Shown here: piece by piece, positions 43,169 through 53,207 of the stretch
Layout of the letters: every line of letters begins with the position of its first letter
Numbering within the stretch: the stretch's first letter is position 1
From: Charina bottae
Taxonomy: Eukaryota > Chordata > Lepidosauria > Squamata > Charinaidae
DNA: 64,000 bases
Reading direction: 5' to 3'
Assembly: GCA_023362775.1 (NCBI GenBank)
Contig: JALMGJ010000008.1
Span: 40,994,501-41,058,500 of the forward strand
Made by a program: the position numbers and the translations under genes
The notes under the pieces: model-generated
What the model was told of the DNA's origin: nothing
Database searches by the model: none
What the model saw: only the letters and a program-made list of their open reading frames with translations

Positions 43169-43756
43169 ATATAATGGCAGAAGACTAGCAGAGTGCATCC
43201 ACGAACACCAACTAGCAGTCAGAAGACAGATGAAAACTCCTTAATCTCACAACACATGGTCAGACTCAACCATACTTTCAACTGGTAAACTGTGAGCATC
43301 TTAAACCAAGCCAAATCCAAAAACGCTAGAGAATTCCTGGAAGCTTGGCACTCAGACAAAGCAGCCATCAACAGACACATAGAGTTAAACAACATTTACA
43401 TACCATTCATAAGAGAGAATAGAAAAGCCAAAAGACCAGAACACCTCCTTGCCAGCAATCAACACCCAGATATGCAAAGATTAACACCAGGATTAGCACC
43501 AGAGGAACAATCAAACAGCACAATATACCCTAATCAAGAAACTATTTACTCAGTCAATCAACCAAGCAGTAAACAACAGCCCAATCAAGGAACTCCTAAG
43601 GAGAGAACAACACCTCCACCAACACAAGCAGGACAAGCCATGGTATATAAACAGAGAGCAAGTCCAACTCCCTTTTTGCACTGAAGATGTTGCCTAGTCT
43701 GGCAATGAAACGTCTGCAAGAAAACAACAAGGCTCAGAGAGCACCAAGGACTCCAC
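43169..43756 (+). mobile_element. Penelope-like element family B, 5'-truncated, with 13-bp target duplication
   Basis: It is flanked by the exact duplication AGTTTAAGAATAT (43156-43168; 43757-43769). The frame from 43292 reads ILNQAKSKNAREFLEAWHSD, then KAAINRHIELNNIYIPFI, as in the 13.6 kb copy. Upstream residues (RLAECIHEHQLAVRR) are in another frame because one base is missing near 43228. The RT and most of the GIY-YIG domain are absent. The stop lies near 43684, inside the hammerhead-like motif. Unlike family A copies, this insertion is a single direct copy. Confidence 0.85.
43672..43723 (+). ncRNA. Hammerhead ribozyme-like motif, best copy (PLE family B)
   Basis: Helix I pairs 43673-43680 (TTTTTGCA) with 43715-43722 (TGCAAGAA, one G-U). 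CTGAAGA lies at 43681-43687, helix II GTTGCC/GGCAAT at 43689-43694 with 43701-43706, GAAA at 43707-43710, then CGTC at 43711-43714. The cleavage triplet would be GUC, with cut after 43714, exactly where helix I resumes. The one weak point is helix III, which is only two pairs with no loop, so activity would need a dimer or an alternative pairing. PLEs of other animals are known to carry type I hammerheads with very short helix III. Confidence 0.65.
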
Positions 43757-43769
43757 AGTTTAAGAATAT

Positions 43770-44199
43770 GTTTAAGAGACATAGTTTTTAATGCCCAGGG
43801 TTGTTATAATATATATTTGCTGCTGCCATCTTGACCTTTTCACCCCTATGATAGAGGCATCTTAGGAAGGATCTTCACAACTGATTCTGTCCATGTAATT
43901 TCTATTTCCTTGTTCCCCATCATACATTACACATTAGCGGACAACTGCATTTCTCTCATTCCATAGCCATGGTGAACTTGACTATCGCAAACCTGTAAAT
44001 GTGGCCGATCATATCATTCCCAAGTGACTAACATATGACAGAAATCCCCACATCTTTCCTCCAGGGTCCATGCTATGATATTCACACTGTGTGCAGTCAT
44101 CAAGGACCAAACTGCTCAGGTTGTTTCTGCACTAGTGATTTATAGCATCTTCACTGCATTACCCACCCAACATTGGAAGTAGTATAAATAGTTGGCAAT
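43770..44199. other. Unassigned sequence
   Basis: Near 43822-43860, CTGCCATCTTGACC and CACCCCTATG resemble one end of the 16485-16652 hAT family. Otherwise nothing. Confidence 0.35.
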
Positions 44200-44208
44200 A
44201 TTGTTATT

Positions 44209-45553
44209 CCGAGTAGCAATTCCGAGTAGCTCCAGAAAGTGTGAAACGGCTGGGCCAAAGCCGAAAGGACGCTCAGTTGTGGATGTGTCTGGAAGTGGAA
44301 GGAAAGTCCGATGCTGTAAAGAACAATATTGCATAGGAACCTGGAATGTAAGATCTATGAATCAAGGTAAGCTGGATGTGGTCAAACATGAGATGACAAG
44401 ATTGAACATCGACATCTTGGGAATCAGCGAACTAAAATGGACAGGAATGGGCGAATTTAATTCAGGAGACCATTATATATACTACTGTGGGCAAGAATCC
44501 CTTAGAAGAAATGGAGTAGCTCTCATAGTCAATAAAAGAGTGGGAAAGGCAGTACTGGGGTACAACCTCAAAAACGACAGAATGCTTTCAGTTCGAATCC
44601 AAGGCAAACCATTCAACATCACAGTGATCCAAGTCTATGCCCCAACCACTGATGCCAAAGAAGCTGAAGTTGACCGGTTCTATGAAGATCTACAACACCT
44701 TCTAGAACTAACACCAAAAAAAGATGTCCTTTTCATCATAGGGGACTGGAATGCTAAGGTAGGAAGTCAAAAAATAACCGGAATAACGGGCAAGTTCGGC
44801 CTCGGAGTACAAAATGAAGCAGGGCAAAGGCTAATAGAGTTTTGTCAAGAGAACACGCTGGTCATAGCAAACACTCTTTTCCAACAACACAAGAGACGAC
44901 TCTACACATGGACATCACCAGATGGTCAATACCGAAATCAGATTGATTATATACTTTGCAGCCAAAGATGGAGAAGCTCTATAAAATCAGCAAAAACAAG
45001 ACCTGGAGCTGACTGTGGCTCAGATCATGAGCTTCTTATCGCAAAATTTAGGCTTAAATTGAAGAACGTAGAGAAAACCACTAGACCACTCAGGTATGAC
45101 CTAAATCATATCCCTTATGAATATACAGTGGAGGTGAGGAATAGATTTAAAGGATTAGATCTGGTAGACAGAGTGCCTGAAGAACTATGGATGGAGGTTC
45201 GTAACATTGTACAGGAGGCAGCAACTAAAACCATCCCAAAGAAAAAGAAATGCAAGAAAGCAAAGTGGCTGACTGATGAGGCTTTACAAATAGCTGAGGA
45301 AAGAAGGGAAGCAAAAGGCAAGGGAGAAAGGGAAAGATATAAACAACTGAATGCAGAATTCCAGAGAATAGCAAGGAGAGATAAGAAGGCCTTCTTAAAT
45401 GAACAATGCAAAGAAATCGAGGAAAACAATAGAATGGGGAAGACTAGAGATCTCTTCAAGAAAATCGGAGATATCAAGGGAACGTTTTGTGCAAAGATGG
45501 GCATGATAAAGGACAAAAAAAGGCAGGGACCTAACAGAAGCAGAAGAGATTAA
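44209..45553 (+). CDS. Bov-B endonuclease domain (N-terminal part of ORF2), ends at a frameshift
   Basis: It is an APE-type endonuclease that nicks target DNA to prime reverse transcription. In the frame (numbered from 44192) the catalytic landmarks are GTWNVRS at residues 49-55, SELKW with its glutamate at 80, GDWNAKVG at 184-191, RNQIDYI at 248-254 and SDHELL at 277-282, so the fold looks complete. The first in-frame ATG (44357) lies after GTWN. The original start must be upstream or non-ATG, as the frame otherwise opens in flanking DNA. After a Lys/Arg-rich linker (KKKKCKKAKW) the frame leaves the family sequence at a run of seven A (45515-45521) and stops at 45553. The homologous fragment at 13350-13545 stays in frame here, pointing to one extra base in the run. 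Such proteins are often annotated in vertebrates as craniofacial development protein 2-like. Confidence 0.9.
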
Positions 45554-47153
45554 GAAGAGGTGGCAAGAATACACAGAAGAACTATACAAGAAAGATCTTA
45601 ATATCCCTGATAAATACGATGGTGTGGTCACTGACCTTGAGCCGGACATCCTAGAGAGTGAAGTCAAGTGGGCCTTAGGAAGCATTACTAACAACAAAGC
45701 TAGTGGAGAAGACAGTATCCCAGCTGAGCTATTTAAAATCCTAAAAGATGATGCTGTTAAAGTGCTGCACTCAATATGCCAACAAATTTGGAAAACTCAA
45801 CAGTGGCCACAGGATTGGAAAAGGTCAGTTTACGTTCCAATTCCAAAGAAAGGCAATGCCAAAGAATGTTCAAACTACCGTACAATTGCGCTCATTTCAC
45901 ATGCCAGCAAGGTTATGCTCAAAATCCTACAAGCTAGGCTTCAGCAGCATGTGAACCGAGAACTACCAGAAGTGCAAGCTGGGTTTCGAAGAGGCAGAGG
46001 AACTAGAGATCAGATTGCCAACATTCGCTGGATCATGGAAAAAGCAAGAGAGTTCCAGAAAAACATCTACTTCTGCTTCATTGACTACGCTAAAGCCTTT
46101 GATTGTGTGGATCACAACAAACTGTGGCAAATTCTTAAAGAGATGGGAGTACCAGACCACCTTACCTGTCTCCTGAGAAACCTGTATGTGGGTCAAGAAG
46201 CGACAGTTAGAACCGGACATGGAACAACCGACTGGTTCAAAATTGGGAAAGGAGTACGACAAGGCTGTATATTATCACCGTGCTTATTTAACTTATATGC
46301 AGAGTACATCATGAGAAATGCCGGGCTGGATGAATCACAAGCCGGAGTTAAGATTGCCGGGAAAAATATCAACAACCTCAGATATGCAGACGATACCACC
46401 CTAATGGCAGAAAGTGAAGAGGAACTAAAGAGCCTCTTGATGAGGGTGAAAGAGGAGAGTGCAAAAGCTGGCTTGAAACTCAACATTAAAAAAACCCAGA
46501 TCATGGCATCTGGTCCCATCACTTCCTGGCAAATAGAAGGGGAAGAAATGGAAGCAGTGACAGATTTTATTTTCTTGGGCTCCAAGATCACCGCAGACGG
46601 TGACTGCAGCCATGAAATTAAAAGACGCTTGCTCCTTGGAAGGAAAGCTATGGCAAACCTAGACAGCATATTAAAAAGCAGAGACATCACCATGCCGACA
46701 AAGGTCCGTATAGTTAAAGCTATGGTTTTTCCAGTAGCAATGTATGGCTGTGAGAGTTGGACCATAAGGAAGGCTGAGCGCCGAAGAATTGATGCTTTCG
46801 AACTGTGGTGCTGGAGAAGACTCTTGAGAGTCCCTTGGACTGCAAGGAGGTCAAACCAGTCAATCCTAAAGGAAATCAACCCTGACTGCTCATTGGAAGG
46901 ACAGATGCTGAAGCTGAAGCTCAAATACTTTGGCCACCTAATGCGAAGAGAGGACTCACTGGAAAAGACCCTGATGCTGGGAAAGACTGAGGGCAAAAGG
47001 AGAAGGGGACGGCAGAGGATGAGATGGTTAGATAGCATCACCGATGTAATGAACATGAATTTGAGTAAACTCCGAGAGACAGTGGAGGACAGGAAGGCCT
47101 GGCGTACTATGGTCCATGAGGTCACGAAGAGTCGGACACGACTAAACGACTGA
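45522..47153 (+). CDS. Bov-B reverse transcriptase domain (C-terminal part of ORF2)
   Basis: It copies the element RNA into DNA at the nicked target. The open frame from 45624 is 509 codons without a stop, and family homology begins earlier, right after the A run. Landmarks (numbered from 45624): VPIPKKGNAKECSNYRTIAL at about 71-90, GFRRGRGTRDQ at 120-130, FIDYAKAFD with the first catalytic Asp at 154, GVRQGCILSP at 210-219, and the catalytic YADD at 254-257. The thumb region follows with LGSKITADG and RRLLRVPWTARRSNQSIL, then YFGHLMRR and the Arg-rich GKRRRGRQRMRWLD. It ends SRTRLND, the usual Bov-B C-terminus. All catalytic residues are intact; only the upstream frameshift separates it from the endonuclease. 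Confidence 0.93.
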   Translation, partial: GRDLTEAEEIKKRWQEYTEELYKKDLNIPDKYDGVVTDLEPDILESEVKWALGSITNNKASGEDSIPAELFKILKDDAVKVLHSICQQIWKTQQWPQDWKRSVYVPIPKKGNAKECSNYRTIALISHASKVMLKILQARLQQHVNRELPEVQAGFRRGRGTRDQIANIRWIMEKAREFQKNIYFCFIDYAKAFDCVDHNKLWQILKEMGVPDHLTCLLRNLYVGQEATVRTGHGTTDWFKIGKGVRQGCILSPCLFNLYAEYIMRNAGLDESQAGVKIAGKNINNLRYADDTTLMAESEEELKSLLMRVKEESAKAGLKLNIKKTQIMASGPITSWQIEGEEMEAVTDFIFLGSKITADGDCSHEIKRRLLLGRKAMANLDSILKSRDITMPTKVRIVKAMVFPVAMYGCESWTIRKAERRRIDAFELWCWRRLLRVPWTARRSNQSILKEINPDCSLEGQMLKLKLKYFGHLMRREDSLEKTLMLGKTEGKRRRGRQRMRWLDSITDVMNMNLSKLRETVEDRKAWRTMVHEVTKSRTRLND

Positions 47154-47172
47154 ACAACAACAAATTGTTATT

Positions 47173-47630
47173 TTGGCCTCACAATGGATGACTCTAGAAG
47201 ATGCTATCAATGACTAGTTTGGAAATGATCTCAGAAGCAATTCTTGTGTGAACAATAAAGGAATGCAATGCAGTTTCAAAGTCATCCAAGGAAGTAGGAA
47301 CTAAGTATAATAAAATTGTTTTTGGTGGGGTTTTTTTTAATATTTAAAGTTATGCGATAAATTTTTAGAAAGCACTTATTTATAGTTATTATAAGGTGAT
47401 TATTATTTATAAGGTGTTAATTATAAACATTATTTATAAGGTGATAAGCAGATCATGGACATTTTGTCTGTTGCCAACCAGGTAAAAACACCTACTGTAG
47501 GTAGCCAGAGAGAGAGAAAGATTAACATACCCATGTTGTTTTCTTGATACCTATGGAAGTAGCCTGCTATTGTCTTCTGATTTTTTTTCCTACTCTATAG
47601 TCTTTGGTGTCTCATCCAAATTTTAAAGAA
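47173..47630. other. Unassigned sequence
   Basis: AT-rich, with TTATTTATAAGGTG words repeated near 47400-47445. Nothing else. Confidence 0.4.
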
Positions 47631-47698
47631 TAGCATAGCATAGCATAGCATAGCATAGCATAGCATAGCATAGCATAGCATAGCATAGCATAGCATAG
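47631..47698. repeat. (TAGCA)n microsatellite
   Basis: About 13 pentanucleotide units, nearly perfect. A short related run (GCATAGCATAGCAAAG) occurs near 37911. Confidence 0.95.
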
Positions 47699-48984
47699 AA
47701 TACCCATGTATGTATACAGTGTATATGTGTACTACACACACAAATCAATCCACTGCTGGATGAAGTCCACATACCATCTTCCACAGATTTAGCTTCTTCT
47801 CCCCTAACGATTATGTTCTAGATAACCCAGAGATCTTTCACCTTTGAAAATGTTGATGAGGAGAGAGTTAAAGAATGAGTTGAGTTGTCAGGTGGGGATG
47901 GATGCATTCATTTACTTCCATCAATTTATTTTGGCCCCTTGCTACATAAGTTTAGGTATCTGGCAAAAGAAAGTATGCTTGAAAAATCATATGCCATTTG
48001 GGACCCATTTCTCTGAGAAGGCCATTTTATATGGATTTTTGCTGACATGCATACTTTCTGTAAGCAGTTTTTCCGAATATGAGTATTTAAGCATGCCTTG
48101 TCCTTTATGCCCATTTTTGTCTTTGTCCATAATGTATCCATTCTTGAGCAATTTTATGAGTTGTGACTCACTTCCCAAAATGCTAAGCTGTACAATTTCC
48201 ATTTTGAGTGAATATTCCAAATGCTTCCCACAAAGGCCAGCCAGAGGGCTCTAGAGAAACGCACAAAAGCTCTTGCAACCGGCACCCAATATCCTATGAC
48301 CTTTGAACTTGGATTTTGGTCCATCATAAAAGTAGCAACTAATAATGGGCATCCTTGACACTCTTTTTAGGATGTAGAAGTTTATTTCTACTGAATTCCA
48401 ATTACTTCCATTGATATTGACTGTTTCAGATGTTACCTATTGCCATCAATCATATTGCTGAGGCAGGGGGAAAGGAACATAGGACATTTCTCATGCCACA
48501 CCTGAAGCACCCTGACATGATGTGGGGCCCCTGTTCCTTAGTCCTTTCACACCTTGTTCACCCACCAGCCTCCTCCACAACAGACATCTTATCAAACGTG
48601 ACTGATGGCTGCAATCTGCACGCTGGGCAGCCATTAAGCAAATTACCTGAATCATTGCAAGGATTAGTCTCATTAACACATGATTAGCATCAAATTAAAA
48701 TAATGAGTGTTTAACTTCTGATGTCTTCCAGTTGTTTGAACAGCTTGATCAGCCACACCAGGCTGGCAGGGAGGTGGTGGGTGTCAAAAAGTCATCCGGC
48801 GAATGGGGAGGGGAGAATCAAAGGAGCCCGCCCTGTGCAAGAGACAGGGTTACTTTCAAATACAATCAAGCATGGGAGAGAAAGAGAGATGGACGGAGAT
48901 GGAGATGAGCCAGAAACAGAGAGAGAGATTAGAGGTAGAGGTCGTCAGCCCTTCCAGGTAAACTAGACAGGAAACACAACTAAA
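47699..48984. other. Unassigned; possible conserved non-coding element at 48571-48715
   Basis: The part with GGCTGCAATCTGCACGCTGG, then CATTAAGCAAATTACC and TTAACACATGATTAGCATC, has the look of a vertebrate enhancer core with homeobox-type sites. Not testable here. The rest is unrecognised, with AGAGAGATGGACGG-type purine-rich words before the repeat cluster at 49 kb. Confidence 0.25.
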
Positions 48985-49205
48985 TGAACTAATTCGACTT
49001 TATTGTGAGGCTACATTAACAGAATCTTGCCAGTCTGAAAGTACAAATCTCCCGCCTTCCCTATTTATCATTTGAGTGGTCAGGGAGGGTCTTCCCTAAG
49101 TTTCTTCTTTAAACCGTTACCCTCTCTCAGACTCCCTTTCCTTTTATCTGATCGCTCCCTAGGCAGCATCTCTTCTCACTGTTCTCCAAGGTTGCCCTCA
49201 CATTC
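48985..49205 (-). mobile_element. LTR-like repeat, copy 1
   Basis: It shares with 51310-51560 and 57327-57610 the phrase TAACAGAATCTTGCCAGTCTGA preceded by a reversed AATAAA-type signal (GACTTTATTGTG). Read on the minus strand this gives a unique 5' part, then a polyadenylation signal, then a short 3' end, as in a solo LTR. It could also be an unclassified non-coding repeat. No coding sequence. Confidence 0.35.
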
Positions 49206-49267
49206 CATCACAGAGGTAGAGGTAGAACTGGAGCCAGAGAGAGGGATAGAAGTAGAGTTAGAGACAG

Positions 49268-49336
49268 CTAGAGCTGGAGCTGGAGCTGGAGCTGGAGATG
49301 GAGATGGAGCTGGAGCTGGAGCTGGAGCTGGAGATG
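49268..49336. repeat. (GGAGCT)n microsatellite
   Basis: About 10 GGAGCT units with GGAGAT variants, running directly into the TAGGGG array. Confidence 0.9.
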
Positions 49337-49460
49337 AGGGTAGGGGTAGGGGTAGGGGTAGGGGTAGGGGTAGGGGTAGGGGTAGGGGTAGGGGTAGGGG
49401 TAGGGGTAGGGGTAGGGGTAGGGGTAGGGGTAGGGGTAGGGGTAGGGGTAGGGGTAGGGG
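49337..49460. repeat. (TAGGGG)n telomere-like hexamer array
   Basis: About 20 nearly perfect GGGGTA units. It differs from the vertebrate telomere unit TTAGGG by one base and is strongly G-quadruplex-prone. The Gly-Arg frames across it are artefacts of the repeat. Confidence 0.95.
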
Positions 49461-49560
49461 AGAAAGAGTGAGAGAGAACCAGGTTTATGGTTTTCAGGAT
49501 TATTACCTGAAAATTACCCAACCAGTAATTGCCATACCCAAACTGGGGATGTAGTGGGGA

Positions 49561-49825
49561 CATGGAATAATTTTTTCAGGGAAGTACGTTTTATCTAGAC
49601 CACCCACCCCACCCCCACCGAATTTGCACTCCCCAGACTCATATGAAGATTAATATACTGTCACACTACTCTGAGTGTTCAGGAACATTTCTCAGCTTCA
49701 AAGGATAGAAAGCTGAGATCTGCTTTCTAAAAAAAAATGAAGATGAGGGATAGCAAAACTAATAGATTCTTGCATACAGGCACCCAGAAACGAAACAACT
49801 TACCAAGATCAGGGACCCAATATGT
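49561..49825. other. Unassigned sequence
   Basis: Nothing recognised. Confidence 0.4.
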
Positions 49826-49990
49826 CAGGGCAAGGGTGTTTAGAAAACTTAAGATGGCAGTCACAACTGTCCAATCCAAGCCCTGGCCCTTTTTTACCTG
49901 TGTCAGATGAATGACACAATTGAAACAGGAGTGGGCTTCGACTGTGTGGTCGTGGCTGCCATCTTGACTTTTTTGAGCCTCCCACTCAGC
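49826..49990. mobile_element. hAT-like non-autonomous element (family of 16485-16652)
   Basis: It begins CAGGGCAAGGGTG, and near each end carries the family phrase (AAGATGGCAG left, CTGCCATCTTGACTTTTTTG right) in inverted orientation. The exact ends and target duplication could not be fixed. Confidence 0.6.
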
Positions 49991-50099
49991 CTCCCTTCTA
50001 AAAGTTCTGACACAGAGAAAATTCTTTCAGGTCTCCTGTGCCTACAGTAGGGGGCACTGTGGCAGTAACTTGCCAACATTGGCATATTTCATTGCTAAA

Positions 50100-50175
50100 T
50101 AGAGTCAGGCCTGCTTAGTGCTGGGATGGGAAACCACCAGGAAATCTCAGGCTGTAAGCTAGACTGGGAAGTTGG
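50100..50175 (+). repeat. 5S rRNA-derived repeat fragment
   Basis: GTCAGGCCTGCTTAGTGCTG, then GGATGGGAAACCACCAGGAA, resemble the 3' half of 5S rRNA (internal promoter region: GGGCCTGGTTAGTACTTGGATGGGAGACC). It probably belongs to a 5S-headed SINE. Related to 56465-56565. Confidence 0.6.
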
Positions 50176-50487
50176 AAAAAAATATCCTGGAGAAGATCAG
50201 GGCAAATAACTACATGGATGTGCTCATGAAGTCATCAGGTATCAAATTTGATTCAAGGGATATTTTACTTTTTTCATAATGCATTCACTATCTTGGAGTC
50301 CTTCAGATGAGTACTATTTCTTTGTATTTACTTGACCAAGATTCAGACATTTATTTTCTATTACTAGAACAATTTCTTGGTATTACTAGACCAAAAGCCA
50401 TACAAAGCAACAATATGTGCTCCCTGCAAAAAGAGTTGCTGTTTTCTGTTTTCTTGGTATAAATAGAAATTTCTGTAGGTGGAACAT
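50176..50487. other. Unassigned sequence
   Basis: Nothing recognised. Confidence 0.4.
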
Positions 50488-50538
50488 ACATACATACATA
50501 CATACATACATACATACATACATACATACATACATACA
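50488..50538. repeat. (CATA)n microsatellite
   Basis: About 12 CATA units. Confidence 0.95.
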
Positions 50539-50687
50539 CATTCTTTTAAAATTGTTCATTGTTGTAAAAAGACTGTTCCAGCAGGTTGCATATCCTTGAA
50601 TGTTTAGGGATTAAGAGTCATAAAGTGATAACATTTAACTCCCAAGGTAATCTAGGAAGTGTGAGGGTGGAAAGGTAAGGAAAGATA

Positions 50688-50716
50688 CTGATTGATTGAT
50701 TGATTGATTGATTGAT
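50688..50716. repeat. (GATT)n microsatellite
   Basis: About 7 GATT units, directly adjoining the RTE-type fragment that follows. Confidence 0.9.
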
Positions 50717-50905
50717 TATGTGCCATCAAGTCGGTGTCAACTCTTGGCAGCTGCATAGATAGATTTTCTCCATGACCATTTATCCCTAACCTGGTCCTTC
50801 AGCTCTTCCAATCATGCACTCATTGCTACTGTAACTGAGTCCATCCAACTTGCTGCTGGTCATCCTCTCAACTTGCTTTCCACCTTTCCCAGCATTATAG
50901 ACTCC
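50717..50905 (-). mobile_element. Old RTE-type LINE 3' end
   Basis: The reversed signature TGTGCCATCAAGTCGGTGTCAA at the outer end matches, in complement, the 3' end of the old RTE copy at 59386-60051 (CAACACCAACTTGATGGCACA). The adjacent GATT repeat is then its tail. It is diverged and non-coding. Confidence 0.65.
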
Positions 50906-51309
50906 CAGAGAACTAGCTCTTTGCAAAATGTTTCCACTTTGAAATAGACATTATGGATACAAATACAAAATCCTCCACCAACATTTTTTTTGGACAGAGA
51001 ATTTGGGTGGCCATATCTCCAAGTGTCTGTGAAGAAGGATAAATTATCCAACTGTTTCTCCCCCTTCATGGTAACAGCATAGCTGGTAACAGTGCTACAA
51101 TGAATCTCCATGTATGTCAACAGGTCTCACCAGAGTAGTTCTCTCCTGATACCTTCCCTTGGAGCTTCATGGAAGCATGAAGAGCTAGGAAGCTGGAAGC
51201 AGCTGTACAGTGAAAGACTTACATTCATGCACACCTTGGCCACTTTCATGGAGACATGTCAGCCCTTCAACATAGATCAGACTGGGAATCCAATGTCCTG
51301 CAGGTCAGC
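50906..51309. other. Unassigned sequence
   Basis: Nothing recognised. Confidence 0.4.
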
Positions 51310-51560
51310 ACTACTTTTTTTTTATAAAGCTAGAGTAACAGAAACTTGCTAGTCTGAATGCACTTCCCCCCTCCCTCCCTTTATCTTCATGAGAACTAGG
51401 GAGGACCAATCAAAGAGAAGGGAGGAGTTTGTCTGAGATATTTACTCAGGTTACATTCCTACCCCGGACTCAGTCCTTTTTTATCAGACCATTGTCTGGG
51501 TAGTGGCTCTTCCTCCTCTACCTCAAGGCCATTCCCTCTTCCCTCTAGACTACAGTACAT
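51310..51560 (-). mobile_element. LTR-like repeat, copy 2
   Basis: Contains TTTATAAAGCTAGAGTAACA, then GAAACTTGCTAGTCTGAATG, aligned with copies 1 and 3. Same orientation as both. No coding sequence. Confidence 0.35.
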
Positions 51561-51651
51561 CAATACATCAGGTTTCATAAGGTATTCAGGAATCCCATCC
51601 TCAAAATTTCTATAAACTTTTGGGTGGGTTTTATTTTGTCTGCACTTAGCC

Positions 51652-51850
<199 letters not shown>

Positions 51851-52695
51851 AATTCTCTTTCAAGTGTCTGGCTCAGTGCTGGTTCTTTTGATGCCTCCCT
51901 TCTATAAGAAGTGAAAGTTGTGGATTGATTGCTTTATTGTTCCAACCCCTGTTCCAATCGAGAGGTATGTGAAGACGGCCACATTTGAGCAAATAAATAA
52001 ATAAATAAATCTCCAGGCTGAAAATGCTTGTATCATTTGATGAAGCAACTGACAGCTCATCTATGTAAAGCAGCCAATGTTTAAACCCCAACATCTTGAC
52101 TAGTTTTTCTTTTTCAAATGCCACAAACCATAAGTGAATATTATAGACAAAACACTTGTCAAAACTTGCTTATCTGCCCCCATTTTTAATTTATTAGTGT
52201 TCTTCAAAAAGTGCAAAGAGGCAACTTAAATAGATAACATTATTTTCTCATTCACATCACATGAAAATAGCCAGTTCCTCTTAAAATTGGCAAAAAAATT
52301 AAAAAATATAAAAATAAAAACCCAGGCAAACAACTGTGCAATGATGGTGGGGAATGGGAAAAGATTCTTCTGCTTGCCAACTTCTTATGTTAATGGAACA
52401 TGGATAGTATGATTTATCAAGCAAAACTCCCTAGTAGGAAATATTCATGGCCATTTTAGAATTTGCAGAATGCAAATTTGCACATGGGTTTGCTCAATCC
52501 TTGGGCTGAACCCAGATTAAATTAATTGCACTTCAAAATAGTTACGACTGGCTCATCCCATTAATTTCTGTTGGGCTAAACTTGGGTATTGTATCCAGGA
52601 GAAAAACCTGGATGATGAAAACATCATTAGATGTACAATTCAGTAGACATCTCCAGGGCTATGCTGCATATAGGATCCAACCTTTCCAGCCTAGT
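51851..52695. other. Mostly unassigned sequence
   Basis: A short (AAAT)n run lies near 51990-52010 after GCAAATAAAT, possibly a LINE tail. Nothing else. Confidence 0.4.
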
Positions 52696-52709
52696 CTTCA
52701 AAGTCCGAA

Positions 52710-53046
52710 GGGGGCGTGGTGGCTCAGCGGGTAAGACGCCAGGCTTGTCGATCGGAAGATCGCAAGTCCGGAGGTTCGAATCCCTAGCCCCGCGTGATGG
52801 AGTGAGCTCCCGCACTCGCCCCAGCTCTTGCCAACCTAGCAATTCGAAAGTATGCAAATGCAAGTAGATGAATAGGTACCACTTCGGTGGGAAGGAAACA
52901 GCGTTCCGCGTGCGTCATGCCGGCCACATGACCGCGGAAGCGTCTTCGGACAACGCTGGCTCTTCGGCTAACAAACGGAGATGAGCACCGGCCCCTAGAG
53001 TCGGACACGACTGCACAAATGTGCGGGGGGAACCTTTACCTTTTAC
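52710..53046 (+). mobile_element. Sauria SINE, full length, youngest-looking copy
   Basis: Complete tRNA-like head with A box TGGCTCAGCGGGTAAGACG and B box GGTTCGAATCC. The body is intact and the tail AGAGTCGGACACGACT lies at 52997-53012, followed by GGGGGGAACCTTTACC. The duplication CTTCAAAGTCC is exact (52696-52706; 53047-53057). CpG sites are mostly undecayed (GCGTTCCGCGTGCGTC), suggesting recent insertion. Confidence 0.95.
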
Positions 53047-53157
53047 CTTCAAAGTCCAAAACCGGTATTTGTTAAATTTGTTTTTAATTTGATAATTTCT
53101 TTTTAGAACAACAAAAAAAAAAGAACTTAATTTTCAGAACACCTTTCAAAACAAATG

Positions 53158-53206
<49 letters not shown>
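53158..53206. repeat. (TG)n microsatellite
   Basis: About 24 TG units. Confidence 0.95.

Positions 53207-53207
<1 letters not shown>

Larger units (their letters stand above)
44209..47163 (+). mobile_element. Bov-B (RTE clade) non-LTR retrotransposon, near complete, 9-bp target duplication
   Basis: The exact duplication ATTGTTATT flanks the element (44200-44208; 47164-47172). The 5' end starts CCGAGTAGC, repeated 11 bp later. The 3' end has the Bov-B signature AGAGTCGGACACGACT (47128-47143) and an (ACAACA) tail. About 2.96 kb covers endonuclease and reverse transcriptase in order. It is close to the usual Bov-B length of about 3.2 kb, so it may lack a little 5' sequence. A second copy at 60245 is about 99 percent identical over 750 bp, indicating recent activity. 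Only one frame break separates the two coding parts. Confidence 0.95.

Noticed and set aside
44192..44208. Start of the endonuclease frame at 44192
   Set aside because: The codon is TTG and lies in host flanking sequence outside the target duplication boundary.
46193..47125. 310-codon minus-strand frame
   Set aside because: It is the antisense shadow of the Bov-B reverse transcriptase, and the same shadow appears over the 60 kb copy.
49072..49554. 160-codon frame with a long Gly-Arg repeat resembling RGG-box proteins
   Set aside because: The GR repeat is the translation of (TAGGGG)n, and the rest has no conserved sequence.
52710..52790. tRNA gene call from A and B boxes
   Set aside because: The boxes belong to the Sauria SINE head. 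The body, tail and target duplication show it is a retroposon, and the cloverleaf is degraded.
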